A stretch of 34,021 nt of DNA from Blattamonas nauphoetae (taxonomy: Eukaryota; Preaxostyla; Oxymonadida). A program made the position numbers and the translations under genes. Under the pieces are notes generated by a model. The model was not told the origin of the DNA, did not search any database, and saw only the letters and a program-made list of their open reading frames with translations. The first letter of the stretch is position 1. Each line of letters opens with the position of its first letter. Location: assembly GCA_033064195.1 (NCBI GenBank), contig JARBJD010000553.1, positions 1-34,021 of the forward strand. Reading direction: 5' to 3'. Shown piece by piece: positions 27,662 through 34,021 of this stretch.

Positions 27662-28033
27662 TCAGATGGGGTTTTTCTTAGCAGTCAGCCATGAATCCAG
27701 TCTAATTCTGAATACTTCACTTCCGCCAATCTCTCTATAGGTGAATGGAACCAGAACTTTGGTGTACTCACCAACGAGTTCACAATTGTATTTCTTCAGT
27801 TCATTTTCGACGAATGATTGAGTGTAGTGTCGACGTTTTGCTAAGTGAGGTCTGTTTCCTTGATTCCACAACTTTGGTTTGATTCTCCATTCAACTCCCT
27901 CATGAACATACGTCACCGGCACGTTATTTCTGACATACTCAGAGACTAGTGAACAGTTCTCTTCTCTCATTGATTCAGTTAATGCTTGTTCTGAACATAC
28001 TCGACGTCTTTCCTTGTACATCACAGTTGGATT
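27662..28033 (-). pseudogene. Second TIR repeat-domain gene, right copy, 5' end displaced
   Basis: This is the same family as the 1755-2348 gene. It has two units of about 50 residues (NCSLVSEYVRNNVPVTYVHE to GNRPHLAKRRHY, then NCELVGEYTKVLVPFTYRE to LDSWL). The part above 27896 belongs to the TIR and matches the left stub; the 3' part is unique. A 2.2 kb transposon is inserted right after the first codons of the gene: its 8-bp target covers the NPT codons, and the start codon with its T-rich element now lies beyond it at 30259-30278. Function is unknown. The gene seems to be part of the TIR-borne repeat-protein set. Confidence 0.7.
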
Positions 28034-30250
28034 TATACTGGCCTGACCGGGGTGACCGGTCACTTTTTCCCAAAGTACTGACGGTCAGTGACCGAGAGTT
28101 TTCGAAATATGGGTGACAGTTGATCAAAGGACCTTCAAGAAATTATCCTCAAATCGACATATCTCTACTCATTGATCCTCTTTGGAAGCTATTCTCTCAT
28201 AGTTGAACATTTTTGTGTAAAATTTATATTTATCTTCAGCATTCATTCACATTCTGAGCCCAGAATCATGTTCATTTTCTCAGACAACTCATTTGGGTCT
28301 GATGAAGCAACATTGTTGGACTCTCTGCTTACCCAATCGTCAATATTTCAATACCTATGATTTCGTGAAAGTTCGATTGGCCAATGCTCGAGGACATTTT
28401 CACGCACCAGAAGAGAATGTTGAGGCAGATGAGAAGAACCAGCAAGAAAAGAAAGAGAAGAAGCGAAACATGAAACAAATCCGATCGATTCCATGATGGA
28501 CGAAGACGGTGAAAAACAAGCCGAAATTCACCGAAGAAGTACTCAAAGTGATGCTGATTATTGAACGCCAAAAGAAGCCAAAACAATCTGAAATAATCTC
28601 TGTTTGTGGTAGTGTGAAAGGAAGAACAGTAGCGGAGGTGATCGAAGAGACAGTCATCCGATCGAAACATTCGACGAAGAAGACATGGAAGACAAAGACA
28701 TTGCTGCCCTCAAACTGTTCTGCCTCTCCCACATCACTCTGGCCATCAACAAAATCTCGAAGCGCGGTCTGAAAGTGTGTGTTGTCCCGCTGATGATAAA
28801 CAGGTTCTTACGACAGTGGATCTGTCTCAAAATCAAGAAAAGACGAGAAAGGGAACATCTGTCTTTGCAACGCCTTTTGTCTTCGTTGATTTTGGAGACT
28901 GGAAATGATGGACATAGTCACCCAATCAGAGTCTTCGATGCGATCAGCAGAATTTGAGAGATCATCTTTCTTTCGTCACTGGTCTTGCCAAAATGTTCAA
29001 TCAACCATCAGATATCCTCATATTGACCACAAATTTTCACACAAATCTCATCCTTCAATGGAAACAACTCAGAATGTCCAACTTCTCTGTTATATCAACA
29101 TCGCTTCTCCTGTCTGTCTCTTTCACGAAACAAATATTGCAGACAGTTCACTTCGCTCATAGACAAGTTTGGTAAACTTTGGTCTTCTTATTCAGTCAGA
29201 TCTTCTTGAAGCACAGAGTGTGTAGGATCATTTCAACCGATCGGCACAGATTCTCCACAAATCGAAGCATAATCAATCACTCCGCACATTCATCATCACG
29301 TTATGATGCACTTTCCAACAAATTGACAATATCCGTTCGTTCAGACACGGCTCGTTTCATAGCAAGACTAGATTTGCTGCATCACTCATTTACGCTGTTT
29401 GATACAGCTGAACAATCAGTGAACGCGGCGCTGGATTACTGCTTCCGAGTTATACTTGAATATCCTCTGGATAAATCTCCACCATCTGTCAAATTGATCC
29501 TTTGCATCTCACCTGAGTGAAAGTCACAATGAAGCATCTTCCTCCCTCTCAGACAAAGAAAAACACTGAATCAAATACGTCAACAATCTAATTTTTGTTG
29601 GTGGAGGAGAAGCACCTGCAACATGCACACATTCATCCACTAACCTGATCGCTCACCCACGTTCCTTTCCGCCCGATCTCAACGGATTCATCTTGCTTCG
29701 TGCATGCTTTTATCGATGGAGATACTGAGAAGGCAGTATATATCACAATCAGACAATCTACAAGACCTCTGGACTCAGCCCGATTTCAGCTCCATCTTCT
29801 GCGTTCGTAGATCACTGCCACTGAAACCGATGCGCCCAGGAACAGCGCAAAGGAGAGCGATTGTAGATGAAGATTAAATTGAGGAAATCATACAGCTAGT
29901 GAGGGGTGGAGTCGACTGGTTCGACATAGCATGGTGCTCGCTCACATCATCATTTCGGACTTGTTGATCGAGTCAGGAGATGTGCCGTTCAATATTCAAT
30001 CGTATTCATCCTCATTGTGTCATGTTGCATTCATGTTGAATTCTGCAAACCCAACTTTGGAAATCATTTGATATCGAGAACTGTGACTGAAGTTATTAAT
30101 CTGTCTACCCTCTTTTGGTATCCTCCCATCCTAGCGGAAGTCATAATGTCAGAATTTTGAGTCAATTCACAATCGAAAGTTGATCGAGCCCTTAGAGGAG
30201 AAGCCCGAGGTGACACTGACCGAGTCGAAAGGCTCGGTCAGGCCAGTATA
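28034..30250. mobile_element. Nested DNA transposon, 2217 bp, 8-bp duplication GTTGGATT
   Basis: It starts TATACTGGCCTGACCG and ends with the exact mirror CGGTCAGGCCAGTATA. GTTGGATT at 28026-28033 is repeated at 30251-30258, and the left Polinton TIR shows the empty site. The 8-bp duplication and short TIRs fit hAT-type elements best; P-type is the alternative. A decayed gene lies in the first half (28293-28960). I recognise no transposase. Confidence 0.9.
28293..28960 (+). pseudogene. Decayed gene in the 2.2 kb transposon
   Basis: Protein-like stretches follow each other on the plus strand in changing frames. There is a charged segment (EENVEADEKNQQEKKEKKRN), then KFTEEVLKVMLIIERQKKPK with SEIISVCGSVKGRTVAEVIE, then DKDIAALKLFCLSHITLAIN and KISKRGLKVCVVPLMINRF. 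The switch near 28675 and a stop near 28497 interrupt it, so it is not intact unless short introns are present. The composition suggests a DNA- or RNA-binding protein, but I cannot name a family; it could be the remains of the transposase or a captured host gene. Confidence 0.4.
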
Positions 30251-30258
30251 GTTGGATT
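28961..30258. other. Second half of the 2.2 kb transposon, no recognised gene
   Basis: A plus-strand frame at 29179-29520 (SSRYDALSNKLTISVRSDTA, LDYCFRVILEYPLDK) looks slightly protein-like. Nothing can be assigned. The final bases are the TIR and the target duplication. Confidence 0.35.
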
Positions 30259-30261
30259 CAT

Positions 30262-30278
30262 TTAATACAAATTAAAAA
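30262..30278 (-). promoter_or_regulatory. T-rich element of the second TIR gene, right copy
   Basis: On the minus strand TTTTTAATTTGTATTAA abuts ATG (30261-30259). It is identical to the left copy at 4021-4037, but is now cut off from its gene by the 2.2 kb transposon. Confidence 0.6.
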
Positions 30279-32054
30279 TTCAGAATTAAATTTTCATTCG
30301 TTGTTTTCTCAGTTCTGGATTTTTCACCAGAAAGGAGGATCAATGGGTTCGATCACTCATTTCTCACAAGTGATAGTTTCGTTCTAATTCTTCGTGTTTT
30401 AGATTCTTCTGGTGCTCAGGATCATCATGGTATGCTCCGTTTTTGAAGATTCCGGACTTTTGCAGAGATATTTGAGGTTTCACAACCTGGTCCAGATCTC
30501 GGTAAAAGTATGCATTCTTCATCATATCGACATCATTTTATCTTGTTTTAGACTTGTTTCAGCTGTTTCCGGGCTAATTTTCACTTGTTTCTTGCTCATT
30601 ATTGTTTCATTTTGGTCACACTTCAGTCCTCGTTTTTCGTTGTTTACTGTTTTAACCACTTCATTCATGTTTCTTTCTCTGTAACTTTTCTCGAATACAA
30701 CACACTAATTCCCGTTTACTGAGTTTTCCGGACTTTTGCAGAGATCCGCCATTCAACGGCTCACTTCACATCTCGGAATTTTTCCGTAATCTTCATCATT
30801 TCACATACATTTTGAATCATTTTGATGTTTTAAGCAAAAAGGACCAAACACAAGCGACATTTTCACTATTGGTGCCACATTTCACACCGTTTTCACGATC
30901 GTCAATTTCCCTCTCAGTTTCATACTTGCCCGTTTCATTCATGCTTGTTTCGCTTTCATTTACTCTGTTTTTGTGAAAAAGTTGATGAAAAGTTGACTAA
31001 AATGATGTGCTAGTGAAGTGAGAACGGCCCACAAAATGGAAGTGATGTGAGAAAAATGGAGAGGAATGATGAACTAATTCGAGGTGAAATGGGGAGCAAA
31101 AGTGATGAAATGAAAGGGACAACAGTCGGTTTTGAAGTGACAAAACGGTCAAAAGTTGAGAAGTGAAAACATGAAAAGTGACTTTATGAGAGAACTATCC
31201 GACAAAATCTCCTCAAAATTCAGGCACACCTTACTCATACCGCGAGAAAGAAGGATTTGCAGTGAAAATCGGATCAAAAATCTATAGTGTCAAAATGTTG
31301 GTGCAGATGTGTCGTCAGAGGTGTGATCGAAAACCGACCCTCCAGAGCGAACTATAGGTGATGTACAACCAGAATTCTCAAAAAGCGTCGCTTGAGTGCG
31401 ATTGTGAAGTGGTTTGAAGGAAAATCGTGTAAAATGAAAATTGACAAAAATTGTGAAAACGATCGTGTGTCGAGGATCGTCAAAACCGAATGACGCGAAT
31501 ACCTGTCCACTATCGTTTTGACACCTACGGAGACCATCAGAGGGCGAAAAGTGACGTGCAGGAGAAGAGCGAGACGTCACTTTCTCCTCCTTAAAATTTT
31601 GTCATTTTCAAAATATGTTGTGGGGTCGGATCTAACTTTTTTCAAAGTGCTTTTTCCTAAAATTTCACCTATCAACATCAATTTCGTAATTTTAGAACGT
31701 GTTTGAACACAATTTGAGACATAAAGGTGTTCATAGTGGCGAAATCCGAACATCGACTTTTTCGTCACTTTTCGACCTAAGTTCGGTACACAGTTCGACG
31801 AATTCCCAACCGATTTTGATCAAACCTCTTTGATCGATGACCTACATTGTCCCCGAGATTTTAGAATTTTTGCAGAATTTCTCGAAATGGTTATCATGTT
31901 GGATCTGACTGATTTGTAGACAAAAATAGATTTTCAGTGTTTTCATGACCTATCATGGTACTTTCTCAAGTGAGGACGGTCTCCAAAATACAACCAATTG
32001 TCCAAGCGAACGTAATACTCATTCTTTGTTCGTAAATCGCGATATTTGAATGGC
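30279..32054. other. Non-coding part of the right TIR
   Basis: I see no supported gene. It is the mirror of 2349-4020 with patchy similarity, including the two CGGACTTTTGCAGAGAT sites. Open frames here are short and not conserved on the left side. Confidence 0.6.
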
Positions 32055-32533
32055 TCAAGTACCTTTTGTATGTTCCAATGAGTTCACAATTCTCTTTTTC
32101 AATTCATTTTCAACAAACGATTGTGTGTAATGTTTTCGTTGACAATTATGAGCTCGATATCCCTTCATCCATTTCGATGGAATCACTTTCCATTCGACTC
32201 CTTCGTACCGGTATGTGACAAGTGAATCAGCATACTTGTATTCAGAAATGAATTCACAATTTTCGTTTTCATTGACTCGAGAAACTTTGCTTTCGTGCAA
32301 CAATTGGATACTTGAATGTATCTCTGGCGATTCGTGTGTGGTCTAGATCCTTTGACAAAACGCTGTAAGTACACTCGATAAATGTCATCTGGTTTATCTT
32401 CGTGATAATATTCGAAAGTGCTCGATGTGAGATATGTTGTTCCTTGTCGATTGAGAGTTGGTGGAACTTTCATCTTCAAATTTTCTTTGTCCAATATTTC
32501 CTGTAGTTGATTTGGTGTTAATACGCAACTCAT
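32055..32533 (-). pseudogene. TIR repeat-domain gene, right copy, broken
   Basis: It is the counterpart of 1755-2348, starting MSCVLTPNQLQEILDKENLK. About 84 % of bases match by eye over the first 260 bp. At least one or two breaks are present. The T-rich element lies directly upstream (32534-32550). Homology continues slightly downstream of 32055 into the TIR. It is a decaying copy while the left one is open throughout. Confidence 0.7.
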
Positions 32534-32550
32534 TTTATCCAAATTAAAAA
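32534..32550 (-). promoter_or_regulatory. T-rich element of the right outer TIR gene
   Basis: On the minus strand it reads TTTTTAATTTGGATAAA, then ATG, matching the left copy at 1737-1754. Confidence 0.5.
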
Positions 32551-32677
32551 TTGAATAAAAAAGAAATCGACTTTGTTTTGGAAAGTACTCAAAAGCTTCA
32601 AAAGGACACTTTTCACGAGGTCCTTTTTGGCCATTATTTTAGAATTTAGGCCAAATATTGATGTCATCAAAATGTCA

Positions 32678-33882
32678 TAAATTCCTTTTAATACAAGATT
32701 CAAAATTGGTCAATCGGCGTTGACTTTTAGTTTTGATTTCAATGACAATTTCAGATTGGTTCTCTATTCGCTTCTATAACTACTAGAGTTTTTGTACATT
32801 TCACTTGCTTTGTCTACAAAATGTAGATGAAATAGAAAACAATTTCAGAGAAACAAATTGTTAATGAAGAGAACAAATAATTATAATTCGAGCGGTTGGG
32901 TCGAATTCTTCACTAATCCCGCACGACTCTTGATTTTGTGAGAAAATGGATGCAGACATTCGAAAATTGGCTAATTGATGAGAATGAGAACAGTCGATGT
33001 TCACAGGTTGAATTGTGGTATTCAAAAAGGAAAAGTATCTGTTCGCGAGGTATTTGGTTTTGGTTCTCCCTTTTTCAAAGGGTCAGATCTTCACAATTTC
33101 ATCATGAAGGAATTATATATCTCTTATCTCGAATATTTGACAATAGGAACACTGCACTGGAGCTAAACGCAAGAAGATCCAATCTGTTTTCCACGAAAAG
33201 ACGGGAATCTCATCTCACCCAGATTGACGACAGTCGCTTGCTAGCTTTCGAGTGATACGATTGGATATATAGTCAAGTTCATCATATTTTTCTTTCACTT
33301 CATTAGACGTTAGTGCATTCCTGACAACAATTTTTCATGTTTGACTTTCTTATGCGTGATCAGACCCTTGGAAAATAACAAGAGAACTAAAACCATTACC
33401 TCGCTGACAGATGGGAGAAATAATTTCTCCAGAGATTTATTCAAGACAAACCGATCATCTATGTTCACTCTGACAATCACAGGTTAGTCAATGCACTGTC
33501 CAGTTTTTCATGAGGACGGTATATGTGAGACACATTCAGTTCATTTTTTCACTCACTGATTACTCCGTACCAAATGCTGCACTAGTGTCAATTCTGTCTT
33601 CCACACTTTGATGACCATTTTACTCTCACATTTGGAATTTCTCCTTGTATAACCAGAAATCGTATTCATGTCTCATTAAATCGAAAATAGTGGGTATGAT
33701 CAATAGATCCATCCTGAATCGTGGATTTCTACAACATCTTTTTCATACATAGCTGATTCCATTAAAATGAGAATTGTACGATTGGTTACGAAGTGACAGT
33801 GTAGTGAAGAAAGTCTCACTCTGAAAAACGAGTGAAAATGAAGTGAAAATCTAAATCAATACAAGATTCAATTTGGCGTATT
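32678..33882. other. Right host flank, no convincing gene
   Basis: The stretch is AT-rich and mostly non-coding. A degenerate protein-like stretch lies at 32944-33180 (listed separately). Nothing else can be supported. Confidence 0.45.
32944..33180 (+). pseudogene. Possible decayed coding fragment in the right flank
   Basis: Starting at the ATG at 32945 (MDADIRKLAN) and continuing in a second frame, the plus strand reads RLNCGIQKGKVSVREVFGFG followed by SPFFKGSDLHNFIMKELYIS. The glycine-rich GKVSVREVFGFGSPFF stretch looks like a real protein remnant. The frame changes and stops, so it is a pseudogene or a set of short exons. No family is recognised. Confidence 0.28.
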
Positions 33883-34021
33883 CTACAAACCACTCAAGTC
33901 AAAATCGCCATCAAAATTCCAGTAATCACGACTGACAATCGTTGTCGAATCGTCATCATTGTCGTCACCATCATCATCTTCCCAAACCGAGCACGATTCT
34001 GGCGGTTCCAACTCAGAGAAC
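33883..34021 (-). CDS. 3' end of a host gene at the right edge (partial)
   Basis: On the minus strand, entering from the window edge, an open frame of 45 codons ends with TAG at 33883-33885. It reads SELEPPESCSVWEDDDGDDN, then STTIVSRDYWNFDGDFDLSG and a final L. Acidic, Ser- and Trp-containing tails of this kind are typical of real protein C-termini, and the codon usage is unforced. It is too short to name. It may be a host gene whose downstream side received the Polinton. Confidence 0.5.
   Translation of the reverse strand, partial: FSELEPPESCSVWEDDDGDDNDDDSTTIVSRDYWNFDGDFDLSGL

Larger units (their letters stand above)
1607..32677. mobile_element. Polinton/Maverick element, old, broken, with nested transposons
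   Basis: The element is bounded by long inverted repeats and carries the hallmark Polinton set: protein-primed polymerase B, rve integrase, FtsK/HerA-type packaging ATPase and capsid proteins. The ends are approximate. TGACATTT at 1607 mirrors AAATGTCA ending at 32677, and better matching starts 10-15 bp further in. I could not see a 6-bp target duplication. The total span is about 31 kb, or about 20.5 kb without three nested transposons and one MITE. Most virion genes look whole. The polymerase carries about five breaks, the right TIR gene is broken, and one capsid gene is split by insertions. TIR divergence (about 15-20 % in the outer parts by eye) argues for an old copy. Confidence 0.93.
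27896..32677 (-). repeat. Polinton right terminal inverted repeat (split by a nested transposon)
   Basis: It mirrors 1607-8593 and is about 2.6 kb without the nested element. The match is best in the innermost part (about 97 % over 27896-27978) and lower outside (about 82-84 % around 30259-30500 and in the outer gene). The block at about 31330-31620 has no clear partner on the left. Confidence 0.88.

Noticed and set aside
1601-32683. A 6-bp Polinton target duplication
   Set aside because: The six bases outside each plausible end (for example AAATAT and TAAATT) do not match, and the exact termini are uncertain.

Overview
The window is dominated by one very large virus-like element, a Polinton/Maverick, lying between about 1607 and 32677. 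It has long terminal inverted repeats (TIRs). Its genes include a protein-primed family-B DNA polymerase, an rve-type integrase, a packaging ATPase, a capsid protein of major-capsid type with a second divergent capsid paralogue, a fibre-like protein with an S74 chaperone domain, and several small virion-type proteins. The ends of the window (1-1606 and 32678-34021) are host DNA with tRNA-like repeats, a tandem repeat and two edge fragments that may be host exons. The host cannot be named from this sequence. Base composition is moderately AT-rich, all three standard stops are used, and the DNA transposons (mariner-like ends with TA duplications, others with 8-bp duplications) fit an animal or a parabasalid-type protist. 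The integrase style and the set of small genes remind me of trichomonad Mavericks, but that is recollection, not a search.

Layout. 1-1606: left flank. 1607-8593: left TIR, carrying a gene of ~50-residue repeats and the stub of a second such gene, split by a 4.4 kb DNA transposon (4104-8510) that itself holds a 1.4 kb mariner-type element. 8613-9491: S74 protein, plus strand. 9616-19816: minus-strand virion module (small protein, capsid protein, capsid paralogue, two small basic or amphipathic proteins, two unknowns). The capsid paralogue is interrupted by a 3.6 kb transposon (itself hit by a mariner MITE) and by a second, 323 bp MITE. 19938-20828: packaging ATPase on plus. 20799-27606: minus-strand replication/integration module (coiled-coil protein, integrase, acidic unknown, polymerase). 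27662-32677: right TIR region with the second copies of the repeat-protein genes, split by a 2.2 kb transposon. 32678-34021: right flank.

Without the nested insertions the Polinton is about 20.5 kb, a normal size. Most virion genes, the ATPase and the integrase look whole. The polymerase is broken in about five places, the capsid paralogue is split by insertions, and the right TIR gene is broken. The outer TIR parts differ by roughly 15-20 % by eye, so the element is old; the mariner copies are identical to each other over 306 bp and are recent.

Most Polinton genes share a short T-rich upstream element, TTTTTATTTTT followed by a few bases and often TAAATG at the start codon. It sets several start sites and resembles a viral late promoter. 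The ATPase and integrase lack it.
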